A stretch of 64,000 bases of DNA from Odobenus rosmarus divergens (lineage: Eukaryota; Chordata; Mammalia; Carnivora; Odobenidae): assembly GCF_000321225.1 (NCBI RefSeq), contig NW_004450287.1:1303065-1367064 (forward strand), written 5' to 3'. Made by a program: the position numbers and the translations under genes. The notes beneath the pieces were generated by a model. The model was not told the DNA's origin, made no database searches, and saw only the letters and a program-made list of their open reading frames with translations. Of this stretch, positions 24,401 to 39,400 are shown piece after piece. Every line of letters begins with the position of its first letter. Position 1 is the first letter of the stretch.

Positions 24401-27400
24401 GATTTACATCATGGTGATTATCTGGGGATGGAGTACTTTGTTAAAAAGAATCATTGTTTTTAGTTCTAAAGGGCAGAATGCCATAGTAATCCTATGAAAT
24501 GGTTTGTCTGGCTTTTGAGGCATGGATTTAGTTTTCATTGGTTTTCAGATTTACTTAGGTGAAAATCATATCTGCGTAATGAATATGATTTACTGATCTT
24601 TTCCCTCATACTTGTCTACTGTTTAATAATTAAATCTCAGAGGCAGTTTCTTTAAATATTAGAATAGGGTAGATTTTCTTAGCATCATTTTATTTTGGCT
24701 TAATTTTTAATACAGAAGACCTTGAAGTAATTCTCAAAAATGAGCTACGTTGTCTTTCTGCTATAAAGATTAATAGTTTAATAGTATGGTGGGAACCCTG
24801 TGGTGTTTTTTAAAATACACACACACACACAATACCATGTAAGGCATAAACAGGTTTTTGGGGTAGTAATTGGCAAAACTAATCACAGCTAACCCATTCT
24901 TAATGCCACATAATTGGAGTGATTCAAAGAAAAGCACTACTATTGAACCACATTGCATACTTTACAAACTTCTTTTTTTTTTAACATTTATTTATTTATT
25001 TGACAGCGAGAGCACAAGCAGGGAGAGCAGCAGGCAGAGGGAGAGGGAGAAGCAGGCTCCCCGTTGAGCAGGGAGCCCAACATGGAGCTTGATCCCAGGA
25101 CCCGACTGAGTAACCCAGGCGCCCCCACAATGCATACTTTAAAAAATAACATTACTAGCTATTATCTTGGCAAGCACCCCTTCAGCTGAGTTTGTATCAA
25201 TGGAATAGGTGTATCATAAATTTTTGGTAGTCTAATATGCTTTCAATTTATCTCTTACATCTTATAAAAATTGTATTATGTGACGGGTATCCCTTTGGTT
25301 TCTGAACCTTGCTTAATTGACATTTGATTTTATCAGTGATATGCTATATTCCAGCTGTTAAACTTTTTGCAACTTCTCAGTGCCTCTAAATCCAGCCTCA
25401 CTGAATGGCAGGAAATGGGGGTTTTATAAGAATATTATGATTAGGACATAATATGATGCAGAGCCAGAGTTTGGCAAGTTTTTTCTGTAAAGGACCAAAC
25501 AGTAAATATTTTAGGCTTTGCTGATCATAAAGTCAGTTACTTAATTGTAGCACGAAAGCGGTATTAGGTATACACAGATGATGATGGATATGCTTCAATA
25601 AAGCTTTATTGCCAACCCTTGGTATAGAGCAGTGGGTCTTAATCTTTCTTGGCTGCATATTGTGCAGACCTTGGTGCTTGGGTCTTTCCAGTAGGGATTG
25701 AGTTAATTGGTTCTGGGATGTCGCCTGGTTGTTGGAATTTTTATAAGCTCTGTCCGTGATTACACAGTGAGTGAAGGTTGAAATCCACTGACAAAGAGGA
25801 AAGAGCCCAAATTGAGTCATGATCTGAAAATGAGCTCTGTACTTAACCTACTGTGTGACCGTGACCAAATTAAATTAAACTCCTGTCTTCAGTTTCTTCA
25901 TCTTTAAAGTGTGGTACTTATTTTAAGGAATTATTGTGAAAATTAAATGACAAGGGGCACCTGGGTGGCTCACTTGGGTAAGCTGCTGCCTTCGGCCCAG
26001 GTCATGATTCCAGGGTCCTGGGATCGAGCCCCACATCAGGTTCCCTGCTGAGTGGGGGGCCTGCTTCTACCTCTCCCTCTGCCTGCCGCTCCCCCTGCTT
26101 GTACTCTTTCTATCTCTAATGAAAAATAAAAAATCTTAAAAAAAAATTAAATGACAAAAGCACAACTGTCATGGTCATTATAGATCCCCTTAAAATTGGG
26201 GGACTTGAGATTATTTAAAATCAGTTTTCCAGGGCAGCGTGCTTTCTACTAGATTCTAGAAAAGTTATTTTATACTGAGCCAAAATTCATTCTTTTTAAC
26301 TTCATGAATCTGTCATTTTGAGTAGTATAATCAGAGCCTAACCTCTAATCTCTCTAATCTACCTGATAACCAACCCTTCAGATATTATAGATAATTTATT
26401 AAACTAAGTGAATTCCTTGTGAATTCCAAGTGCCTTTACCATCTTTCTTACAGTCATAGACGTGTTTTTTTTTTTTTCCCACCCAGAAATTTTGGTGTAC
26501 AGAATTAACTACAACTCTGGAGGCAAATTCTGACCAATATAGAACACAGTGGGTCTGTGTTTATCAAGGTTAAGGCCTGGCTCAAGGTCACTCAGCTAGT
26601 AAAAATAGAGGCAGGTTTCATGTTTAAGACCGTCTCACATTAAAACCTTGTAATTAATGAACTGGTAGACTCAGTCTTTTAAAAAAAAAAAAAACTGGTC
26701 CCCTTTTAAAACCTCAACATTTTTATGAACTGCACCATCATTGGTTACACTTTGATTTCTACTTATTGAGAAAATACTGAAAATGTTCAGTGAAGTAAAT
26801 GCTTTTAAATGAATTTAAAGTTATGTATGTAAATATCTGAAAAGTCATAATAAGTTATTTCTATGGTTTATGAGCAGTGCTTGGCATATTTGAACTTGTA
26901 GATCCCTTTAAGAATTGAGTTCCCTAGACTCTTAAGCCTATAGTCTGTAAACCACAGCTCTAAATAATATCTTCTTGCCACATACTGTTGAAGCTCGTGT
27001 TCCAATGCCTCATAGAGAAGTGTTGTAAGATATTGAGATAAGAAGGTATACCTAGAAATAGGGATTAATTTATTTGTTTTATAAAGATTTTATTTATTTG
27101 CCAGGGAGAGGGAGGGAGAGTACAAGCAGGGGGAATGGCAGGCAGAAGGAGAAGCAGGCTCCCTGATTTCATATGTACTTCTGGGGAAACAATATTAAAA
27201 ACATTTGTAAATTTTTATTAGTCCCTTTGAAATCAGGTTTCAGCTTTACAGTTTCAATTTGTATATTTGCCTTTTGGGTAAAAAGCACATAATTTGAGTA
27301 TTTAGAAGACAACCTTGAGATGTGGGACTTGATCCCAGGATCCTGAGGTCATGACCTGAGCTGAAGGCAGACGCTTAACCGTCTGAGCCACCCAGGTGCC

Positions 27401-30400
27401 CCAATATCAGGGATTTAGATGGGGTTTTTTTAAAATATATATATCTTAAACTAGTATATCCATTATTTGACTCACTACTGCAATTTGCTTCAAATCATTT
27501 TTGATATATGAGGATACTTGAAATAGAATTTAGGAAAGCTTAGAAACTTCTGTCCTTTTTTACTGTTTTACTGGAGTTTATGGGATAATTATAAAGGTAG
27601 TCATTAATGAACTGCTCTGGTACTATAAAAATTTCAAATCCTTGTCTTGCTGATTGACAACCAGAAAATAAATTTCAGCCAAATAAAGTATATAAGAATC
27701 TGAGATTAGGAATTAAATTGTAGGAGTAAATATAATACCTAAAATTGTTTTACAGAGTGTGTTCACACATGCTGTTTTTAATCAGAGCAAGTCACATGTT
27801 AATCTTACTGTTGATCTTTTGATGCTCTGGGATTATAAGGAACATGATTTTCTGAATCTAGATTTTTCTGTTATTTCAGTCACAATAGCTGGTTGCACCC
27901 ATTATAAATAACTGCTCTGCATGTGTACACATAACGTTGAATTTATGAATGCATACATACTTCATTTTGAACAGACGTTTTTGAAATGACTGACAAGAAA
28001 CATCAGCAAAACAAATAACATACAGCAATAAAGAAGTGGTGTGCTAGTCGAGAGTGTTAATATAGTTGCCCTAATTAAGCTCTTAATTGGCTCTAAGATA
28101 ATAAGCAGCCTCTCAGGAGGAGGAAAGATGCCAGTTCTGGAAGATGACAAACTTCTCTGGTACTGAATTTTGAAAGGAATTTTTTCAGTGGGGTTTTTAT
28201 ATAGTTGATAACATGTAGTATAAAACAATTTCCTCAAAAACATTTTCTAGTAAACGAAGCAGTATATAATTGATTTTCTATCTTTAATACAAGCTGATAT
28301 AATTCTATGTAGATGATTTTTTCTTAATGTCATGCAAATATTCAGGTGCGAGGTGATTTTTTACTTGACCAAAGAATATAATTTAGAGTTCTTTAAATCT
28401 AAAAGTTCCTTTCTTTCATACGTACTTCTGGGGAGAACAGTATTAAAGCATTTGTAAATTTTTATTAGTCCCTTATAAGTAGAGTTGAAATCAGGTTTCA
28501 GCTTTACAGTTTCAATTTGTATATTTGCCTTTTGGGTAAAAAGCACATAATTTGAGTATTTAGAAGACAACCTTGAGAACAGAATGCTCAAGCTAAATAT
28601 CTTTAAGATTGTCTAATGAGTCATTTGAAGTAATGAATTACTCTATAGTGAACTCTTGGAGTTACCTACTAACCAGCTCTTCTGCTCTTCTGTGTTTTGG
28701 ATGATAATTGATATTTGGCATTACTTTCAGATCTTGCAGAATCTTAAAATGCTTTCTAAATGATTGAATTTTTAGGATTTTGAAAACTGGCCATAACATT
28801 TGAGACTGAATATTTTGACCATGCCATATAAATTTACTGTATAAACATACGTTTAAAAATCATGGAACTTGGCTTTATTTAAGGAGATGTAGGCTTTGGA
28901 CTCAGTTTTACTTGACCATAACTAGCCTTGAGTGTATCCCACATAATGTCTCTAAGGGGAAGAAAGAAATATTTTGTAATTCTGATATCTTGAAATGAGT
29001 AAAAACTACGCAAAGCTTTTTCTTAATCATTTTGGCAGCAAAACCAGCTATTTGTATCTTTTATGCATTTCTTTAAATGTGAATATTCATGTTTTGTTGC
29101 CAAAATACTGTTCTGATCATAGGATGCTACCCTAGACCCCCCCCCCCCACTTACTTTTCTAAAATCTGAAAATTGTTGCATCCTTCATCTTACTCTAAAC
29201 ATTTCAGATAGATTTATGGATCTGGATTAGCTTTTTTTGTTGTTGTTATTGTTTTATCTTAGGGGGTTCCAGGTGTTCTCTTCTACCTTCCAGGAATCCT
29301 TTTGGTTGAATGTTATGAAGGATTAGCTACAATGTTACTTTTTTTCAGAAACTGAAAATTAGGTGTTAAATGGTAGTTTGAAGGCCTGATGTTCATTTTA
29401 TCTATTTTTTTATTTTTTTATTAACATATAATGTACTGTTTGTTTCAGGGGTACGGGTCTGTGATTCATCAGTCTTACACAATTCATAGCACTCACCATA
29501 GCACATACCTTCCCCAATGTCCATCACCCAGCCTCCCCGTCCCTCCCACCCCCCTCCACTCCAGCAACCCTCAGCTTGCTTCCTGAGATGCGAGAGTCTC
29601 TTATGGTTTTTCTCCCCCTCTGCTTTCATCTTGTTTCATTTCTCCCTCCCTCTGTGATGTTCGTTTATAAAAAATAAAGGTCCCCTAGTAGTAGTTCATG
29701 GGCTGTAAAATACACTAATACATAAGAATCTTGCAGTGTTTAATCTTAAGAGGATGATAGTAGGTAGTAGGAATATTCTGCCATCTTCTTTTCCCTTCTT
29801 TACTTTTCCTCTGCCTAGTGTTCCTTTCCTGCCCTTTCTGCCATATTCATCCCAAAAGATGGCGGCACGTATTATTTATTAACCTACCAGTGAAACCCTA
29901 AAGAAACAATCTGTGTGGCCAGACTAGGTGTTGAAGAAGCCTTATGGAACAGTTATAAAAGCATTTTTTGAGTTCTGCCTGCTCAAAGTATCATGTTGTC
30001 TAAACGCTTTGTCGATCCCTGAGATATCTATAAAACTGAAATTTTGATTCCTAGTCTTAATATTCTGGTGTGACCAGATGGTCTTAAATCTTCATAGTTT
30101 TACTTTCCAGAGAATATTACTTTTCCTGGGATACCAGAATAGCTTTTGACATCATAATAGGAAATTTGGTAATTAAATTTTTATTTAAATTCCCCCAAAA
30201 ATAAGCATTTTGCCAGATGATGTTGATGTCAGGATTGAGGAGTTCCTTGCCTGGAACTTGTTCATAATAGGATTGCTGTGGGGTAGAAACATACCCAGTG
30301 TGTTGTGACAAATGTTAAAATAAGTACGGCAGGGTGTGCAATGGGAGGTTCCTGACTGCTCAGAAGATGTGGAGAAAGCTATATAGAGAAGGCAGTAATA

Positions 30401-33400
30401 AGAATTGGATCTTGTGTAGGAGTTCGGCAGGAGAGAGAGAAGGGCATTCACTGACCACCAGGTGGCAACAGGTTAAGTAGGTAAAAGAATAGAAAGAATG
30501 CAATGGGGAAATGAGGTTGGGTAGATAGGTTGTGATTCTCTTTGTTCTCCGTGGTAAATTTGTGGATTTTATTTTACATACTGAGGCAATAGGAGGTTTT
30601 TAACTAGAGATTTAGGTCCATTTATATTTGCCTTTAGGTAAAAACATTTGAAGGGTGTTCATGGATTGCAGTGCGGAGTGATCTGGGTAGACCTTTTTTA
30701 AGGACTAGTGAGCAGAAGTAACAGCCTTGTTTGAGTAGTGCAAGGAAGAAACAGTAGAGCTTAGTCTAAGATGGGGCAGTCACTTGAGTCAGTGGGTTGT
30801 GAATGGAAATTACTATATGTTGAGTCTCCAGGCTGTTACAGGAACTCTTAAAGGTTGCTTTATAGAATAAATTTGTAAGTGAATTTACTCCAATGAAAAG
30901 TGGAAAAAACCTGATCACAATGAATAAAAAAGATAAAAATTATACCTGTTTATGAAAAAACAAAATAGTTCTGAAACTGTCTTCAGAGAAGAGAAACTTG
31001 ATGTTGATATATATTTATTAACGTGAAAATGAAAGTGGGGAAAGATCTGAGTTTTTATTTCTAAAACCTTGATTTTTGATGTCTTCTCTTATTTCATTCT
31101 TCTCAAGAATATTTGTCTTTTAAGAAAATCTAAGCTAGTCTGCACCTGCCTCATGTTTGGAATTTTGAGAACCAAAAGAAAATGGTCAGGGAAACCTTCC
31201 AAACTTAATTTTGTTTAGCACTTAGAAGCAGGTGCTGTGCTACTCCCTTACCAGATGATTTGGAAGCATTGCTAACCAGCTATGGTCCCAGAGAAACCTG
31301 TAACCACAGGCACCAAGATTAACCTCACTTAATGACACTTAACATTTATATTCCACTTTACATTTTACTCAGTATTTTCACTTAGTGATGGCACTTTTCA
31401 TGGCAGCTTTGTGAAGTGGGCAAACATTGCTACTCTTTATGTGAGAAAAATAAAGTTGGTTCTTAAAATTTTGAGGAGTAGAAACTGAGATTTACTTTAT
31501 CATTCGTTTTAATCTCATTTTCTTTCCATTGCTTGTTAATCTGATTTTTTAAAAATCCATGAATAAGATGTCTTTTTTAAAAACATGGTTAATCAGAATT
31601 ATTTTAAAATGAACCTGAAGAGAAGATTGCTTTAGGATGGACAAAAATATATTAAGTATGAAGAACAAAAATAGCTGATATCTAGGTATACTTAAGATTT
31701 TGGAAATAGTTTTATTAAATAAAGAAGTTACTGAAGTGAATGTTGGTTTAGCCCAGAGTGTAAGGTTTATTTTTGTTCATTTAGCAAAGAAGTATATGAA
31801 GTATCACTAGGAAAGTAAGTTAAGGATGGGTCTACTTCACTCTTTTATTTCTAGCATTGCAGATTGTGGGTTTTGTTGTTGTTGTTGTTGTTTTGGGATT
31901 TTTTTTTGATCTCCTGAAACTTTTTTTTAAAGGATTTTATTTATTTTCTGACGAGAGAGAGAGAGAGACAGCGAGAGAGGGAGGACAAGCAGGGGGAGTG
32001 GGAGAGGGAGAAGCAGGCTCCCCGCTGAGCAGGGAGCCCAATGCACGGCTCGATCCCAGGACCCTGGGATCATGACCTGAGCCGAAGGCAGACTCTTAAA
32101 CAACTGAGCCACCCAGGTGCCCCTGAAACTGTTTTAATAGCTCTTCAGAAAGATGTTTTGTTTGCAGAGATATCTTAGCCCTTTTTGCTAAGTTTAAATG
32201 AAGTGAAGGATTTCCATAGGAAGGTCACAAATGTCAAAAAACCAAGTATAGTAGAGTTCATTTTTTAATCCTATAATTTAGAGAAAAAGATGACGACCAA
32301 GAGTTACTGCTTTCACTTCCTAGTGAAACAAAATTCATTTCTGTTTCAAGTGAATGGTTGGTTGCCTCACTTCTATCCCACTTAACATCAACTGATTAAA
32401 AATGAGTTGCTAAGCAGTTTGGCCGATTTCAAATAAGGTACAAGCAGTGATATGTATTGATTCCTGAGTTAAGTGTGCTATTTTTGAAAGCTTATTGTCA
32501 ACCTGGAAGAGCTCACCTATTCTGAGATTTGTTTTTGATATCACGATCCAAGTAATAACCTTTCAAAATGTTCGAGAAGAAACACTGTACGCAGGAAGAA
32601 TATATTTATCACCTGTTAAGCTTTCAGGTTGAGGTGTTCTGTGCTTAGTGTAGGATTAAAGATCACAAATTAAATTCTAATACTTAAGAGCGGTAGGGTA
32701 GGAGACAGGAAATGTCTATTTTAAGAACTAGCTGAGGAAGTCTTCAACAAATCACTATAGAATGTTACATAAATAGAAACACCCTGCCTGTATTTACAAA
32801 CCCACTTGGCAGAATTTTAAGACGTGCCCTCTGAACAGACTGTACACTCCAGAATAATGACTTTTTTTTTTTTTAAGATTTTATTAGAGCAATTGAGAGA
32901 GTACAAGCTGGATGAGAGGCACAGGGGGAGAAGCTGACTCCCCGCTGAGCAGGGAGCTTGATGCGGGACTCAATCCCAGGTCTCCTGGATCATTACCTGA
33001 GCCAAAGGCAGATGCTTAACCAACTGAGCCACCCAGGTGCCCCCACAATTTTTTTTAAAAAAGATATTGGGAAACCTAGTACGGTTGTTGAAAATAAAGC
33101 CATTAAATTTCAGTTAATCATTTTCAGTTAGTGGTTATATTTTAGTGTTACTATACACCAGAAAACTGAGAAATTAGTCTTTAAATACCATTAACTAGTA
33201 ATAGAGGTTGCAGAGAGAAAAATACTCAAACCAACATCTAACAACACTTGTTTGAAAAGCATTTTGTCAGGGCGCCTGGGTGGCTCAGTTGGTTAAGTCT
33301 CTGCCTTCAGCTCAGGTCATGATCTCGGGGTCCTGGGATCAAAGCCCACATCAGGCTCTCTGCTCAGTGGGGAGTCTTTCTCCCTCTGTGCTCTCTCCCT

Positions 33401-36400
33401 CCGTCTGTCTCTCTCTCAAATAAATGAAATCTTTTAAAAAAAAAAAAAATGTTTCGTCAAGCATTGTGATGAATGCTGGGAAAATAAAACCTAACCAGTA
33501 TCCCATCTCTCGGGGGACAGGTAAAGGAGTCTATTTACTATTGCTCTTCTCCACATGAAGTACTTGTTCATTCTCCTGACTTCCAACCCATTTACTCTAG
33601 GCAATAATCTCACTTTTTACGATTCCACCTTACAGAGAAAATAAAAGCTGGTAGATGAATGTCCTTAAGTACCTGTTTTCAAACTTCTCTCTATATATTG
33701 ATTGTCTTTGCTCTCTCTCCTAAATACCTAAACATTTGCTTCAGGATTCCAGAATCCTTCTCTTTGAATTTCTTCAGTACTTCTAGCTTCTCCCTTTCTT
33801 AGTGACTTCATTTCAGCATTTAAAGGTTTATTAGTTTTACCTTTAAAAAAAAACTCTTAACTCTATGTCTTCCCTTTTGCAACCAAATTTCTCAAATTGT
33901 ATAATAGATTATAATTCATCACCTTCCATTCATAACATAGGCCACTCTTTTTTCTCCTTGCCCCACTGATCTGCCAGAGTAACTTGCTCTAAGATCACCA
34001 GTGACCTCCTAGGTGTTCAGTATTTGTGGAATGAAAGTAATATATGTTTCAGTCCTTACCTTAAATTTTTGACAGCATTGTCGCAGTGGACTAGTTCTTG
34101 AAATAACTCTTCCTAAAATCTGTATCATTTTCTAGTCTATTAAAATGCTAGGATTCCTCAACATAGCAGTCATAGTTTTTTCCTCATGGTTTCATCTATT
34201 TACTTCCATTACCTTATTTACCGGTATATTCTGACAACTCATTTTTATCACCAGCTTAAGCGTCGTATCTGTGTAGCCTTTGGTGTTAATTTCTCCACTT
34301 GGGAGCTTAAATGAAAAAAGAACTAGTTAAAATTTTGAGTGTTTGTTATATACCAGGCAAGCAAAGAGTTAAGCACTTTTTATTTATCTCATTTGGTCCT
34401 TGGACAATAATAAATGAAAAGTACATAGCTTTTTTCCTGATAATTTCTCTACTTGTATAATAAAACCTTTCTCAATCTTTAGTAAGCATCAGAATCACCT
34501 AGAGGGCTTTATAAAATACAGATTTCTGGGCCTTACCTCCATAGTATCTGATTCAGTAGGTTGGGATGGGGCCTGAAATTCTATATTTCTAACAAGCTCC
34601 TGGATAATGCCCATGCTGCTGATTTGGGAACTACACTTTGAGAACCACTGCATTAGAGAAGCAAAATAACCTGCTTCACAACTGTCACACAGTTGGGATG
34701 TGGCAGAGCTGAGAATTGGTCCCATGCAGTATCTAGAGTTTACCCATTTAACCCACTGTTCTCACTCCAAACATAATTAAACTCCTCTTTCTTAGGTATC
34801 TCAGACTTAGTACCCTCATAACTACCTAAAACTGGTCCTAAACTGGTCCTCTGCCAGAGACCCTAACTGCCATTAGTATACGATGGAAACTTCCCTCATT
34901 ACCTTCAAACCCTGCCTCTCCCATATTCACTCTCTTCTTCCACAAGCTACTTTCCTCCATTTGCTACTGCCATCAACCAAGTCAAGGCCACCGTCTTATT
35001 CTCATCTGGATTTTTAAAATAGCTTCCTAACTTAATCTCCCTATATCTCCTTTTGCCCTCCTTTAATTCATTCATGTAATACCAGGAATAGTCTTTTTAA
35101 AAGGGAATGAGATTAATGCCTTGTTTAAAATCCTTCTACTGCTTTTAGAGTAAAGGCCGAAATCTTTACTGTGGCGTGCAGTGTTCTCTATGACCTAACT
35201 ACGCCTGCTTGAGGATCATTTTATTTTTTTCTATTCTTTCTCTCCTTCATTATGCAATTATGTAATCCTACTGGCCTCTTAGAACATAAGTACTAGATCT
35301 ATTCAGTGATTTGGGGTTTTATAACTATGCATTAGAACCATTATTGGGTGGTATTCTGTTCTGTAAATGTACCACAGTTTTATTTGCCCACCACCAGTTT
35401 TTTTGAATCAGGTACCTGCTTATGTAGAGAGGAGTTTGTGTTTTTCTTTTTCTTTTTTTTTCTTTTTTTATCTTGAGTGTTGGGGGAAGCCAGAGCAGTA
35501 TGGGATGGCGATATCAAAGATGAGTCTTAAATGACAGAGGACAGATTGTCCATAAAAAGTGGCATTTTTTAAATGTCTTCAAATACTTTAAAGATTTATT
35601 TGAGAGAGAGATTGAGTAGATGAGTGGGAGGAGGGGCAGAGGGAGAAGCAGATCCCCCACCAAGCAGGGAGCCCAACATGGGACTTGATCCCAAGACCCT
35701 GGGATTGTGACCTGAGTTGAAGGCAGACGCTTAAGACTGAGCTACCTAGGTGCCCTGTCTTCAGATACTTTAATTTGGGAGAGTAGATAGTATCAGTGGG
35801 ATGATGCTGGATTCACTAGTACTAGTAGGAACTCGAACATTAGGACCTTATATTTAAAGAGTTTGAAAAAGCTCTGGTGAACCATTGAAGATTTTAAGTT
35901 AAGGGAGCGATTTAGGCTTTGTGTTTTAGGAAAATCTCTCTGGCATTACGAATAGAAGTACGAGCATTATATTTTGAAGCAAGGAGACCAAGAAACTATT
36001 TCAGTAATTCACTAATATAAGAGAACGGTGATGGGTAACTGAATTAATAAGGCAGTGGTAGAGAAATGGTAGAGAAATGGAAGGGATGGAACAGATTTAA
36101 AAGAAATTAACAGATTAGAACCAGTATTCATCTCATTAGTATGTCTTTTAAGCTGCCTCTCTACATCCTTTCCATATCAAGATTAAGGAATTAGCTCCTT
36201 CAAAGTCTTCCTTTACTATTCTAGTTTTTTAATTGGTCTTTTTCACTTCTGAATCCATAGAGAAACAGCAATGTTTGACACATCTAGTACATAGTACTAA
36301 TAGTAGCAGTTGTTATTGGGTGCCAAATGCCATAATTTGTAACACTTGGATTATCTAATTTCTATGATCAAATCTGTGATCTGGTTGGCAGCATATGAGG

Positions 36401-39400
36401 AAACTGAGGCACATGCTCACATAGCCAGTAACCTAATTCACCCTGCCTCTTAAAGCTTATTCCTATTCAGTACAGTGTTCTTACTGTTGAATGTGCACTT
36501 GTTCTTGTAGTTGTCTTATGATTTTGTGCCTTAGTAGTATTAAGCACATAGTAGATATTATAATTTGCAGATATCTTTCTATTTAGTCAGCATAAGAAAC
36601 AATACCAAGAAGGGAGTGGTTGGTGATGGCTATAGTGTGGTTGTAAATAACAGATTATTCTACATCTCCTTTTCAGATCTGGATGGTGCTCTACTCTCAG
36701 GGCCAGATTGTGATAGGAATGTGAATACAAATTTATTGGCTGAAGCCGGCTCCAGTCAGGATGGAGGTGATGCTGGTAGGTACAGTAGGATTTTAGTAAG
36801 AGTATGTTAAAGAGGATTTGAAGATTGGCAAGTGTTTGTGTACATATTTAAGGACCTATTGCAGTTTCTTTCCCTTAAAAGAGAGTATTCTATGTAAATA
36901 CTTTCAATCCGTGGTAGCTATGTTTATGATAACACTTTGGAAGTCTGGTAAATACAAATGGATGGGTGTTTATTATTGTTTGAGGGAGCCATTTATTTAG
37001 AGCTTTTAAAATTCTTAAATATCAAGTAATTAAGTTAATAGAGCTGGTGGCTTTATATTTCAATCAGTTGTATTTTGGGAGGAGTATCCTATACATAGAG
37101 GCAGAGAATCCATAAATATTCCAGAGAACAAAATGAGTATAAATAAATAAAGAAGGGAAAAAGCTTTCTTTAGAGAAGAATGCCAAGCTAATAAATACAG
37201 AATGACAATTGAAAAAATACCCCACAGGAAATAATTGAAGATCATCCATGGATGTTAAGCCACTGTTAATGGGCTTATCTCACAATGATTGGGCAAAAGG
37301 CTGTTGTAATAGCATATTCACATGGTCTCTATATCATCTCACAGATTACTTCATTTACAAAGAGGAAAGATTGCTTTATAATAGAAGCAGAAATACCATG
37401 CCTCTTGTCATAATGCACTAGCCAGCACACAACATCACCTATGTAATATTCTTGCCAAAATGCTTAACCCAAAACTAATCATGAGGGGTGAGAACATCAG
37501 ACTGGTCTACACAAATCCAGCTACTCTGAATTTTAAAATGTTAATGCCATGGAAAACAAGCAGAGGAACCACTAGATTCAAGGAAACTGACTAAATGCAT
37601 TGTCAATCTTGATGACATCAGGGTTCTAAAATGACTAAAGGGGCATTTGGGGAACAGTTGGGAATTTGAATGTATAGTATGGATTAAATAGACAATTTTA
37701 AATTTCTTGGGTGTGATAAAGGTACTGTGGTTATGTAGGAGAAAGTTCTAGAAGATACATGCTATATTGAGGGGGAAGCAATGATGTGCAGGTTTTCAAA
37801 TAATACGTATAATACATAAAAGGTGGGTATGTGTGTTTATAGAGAGCACACGTGGCAAAACATCTGTCAAAGGTACATAAAGGGATATAGATGTTCATTG
37901 ATTTCAACTTCTCATAGCTTTGGAATTGTTAACTGATGGGGAGGGGGACAGCTAGGGGTACTTTTACATAAAGCTTTCACAGGTTTCTGAATGTAGTATG
38001 CACTGACCAAAGTTAAGCCATGTAATTTTGAAGAAAAGAAATTGCCTTAAGGTGGTTTCTCCTAACTGTTGAAAAAGAGTTTACAGAAAGTTTTGAAATA
38101 AGCCATTTACAGATCATATGGGTTGAATTTTGAAGACTTTTTCCTTGTACAAAAAAATCAGTAATAGTACAAGGTATTTTATATTTGGTTTAGGAATCTG
38201 GTTGAAGAATGGGTTTAGACAGGGTACGTGAATTCATACATAAAATTTTCAGTTCTGCACGTAAAACATTTCATTGGAGAATGGTTCATATAATTCATCT
38301 CCTTTTCAAAAAAGTAAACTCTTAATTTAGAGTCATTTCTCTTTAGGGGAGATTTTGATCCATTTTTGTTTTTGCAACTGAGATCAGCCTTTGTCTTCTG
38401 ATTTTCATTTCAAAAGAATGCTGCTTTCTTCTTAGTTTGCCATTATGGAAAAACGCACCCTGAAGGATATTACTGAGCAGTGAGCACAATTTTCAAGTAG
38501 ATCTTGAATGACCTTAAAGATCTTTCAGTGATTGAATTACAAAAGCAATACCTTTAATTTGCTCATATACTTCTATAAGTAACCTCTACTGGTTATAAGA
38601 ATTTGGCCAGATGAGAGAAGTTTGGGATGAGGTTTTCTTAATTTGAATTATCATTTTGGTATTCTAGATATATGGTGTCTCCTGTCTGTTTTCATGGATG
38701 CTTTTTATTAATCTTTAGGTTATCGAGAGAAACATGGAATTGCAAGTATTAACTAATTCTGAATCTTGGGTCATCAATTTATAAATTAGTTTTTGAAACA
38801 TGGAATTTCAAGTACTCTTAATTCTGAATTTTGGGTTACCAGTTTATAAATTTTTTTAAAGATTTTTTTGAGAGTGAGAGAGCAAGCCTGAGTGGGGGTA
38901 GGGGCAGAGGGCGAGGGAGAAGCAGACTCCCCACTGTGCAGGGAGCCTGATGTGGGGCTCAATCCCAGGACCCTGAGATGATGACCTGAGCCAAAGGCAG
39001 ACGCTTAACCAACTGAGCCACCCAGGTGCCCCTATAAATTATTTTAGGGCTAGTTTGTTCTTACATGTAATGAAAATACTAACTTGAGGTTATTAACATA
39101 TCTAACATGATTGACATTAGTTTTACAAGTATTTTGAGCAAATCAAAAATATATACATGTTGGTATTTGCTAACATACATTTATTCAACAAATAATTGAA
39201 GGGTGTATGCTTTGGACATTAGAAATACAAAGGTGAGGGTGCCTGGGTGGCTCAGTCGTTAAGCGTCTGCCTTTGGCTCAGGTCATGATCCCAGGGTCCT
39301 GGGATCGAGTCCCACATCGGGCTCCCTGCTCAGTGGGAAGCCTGCTTCTCCCTCTCCCACTCCCCCTGCTTGTGTTCCTGCTCTCATTGTCTCTCTGTCA

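Larger units (their letters stand above)
23498..36676 (+). other. ZBTB10: ZBTB10 intron 2 (13,179 bp, GT-AG, phase 1)
   Basis: The intron is noncoding and AT-rich, with SINEs, a carnivore L1 3' end, MER5A-like and hAT MITE copies, MIR and L2 pieces. Between these, for example 28.6-29.3 kb and 32.2-32.8 kb, I see no recognisable feature. Confidence 0.9.
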
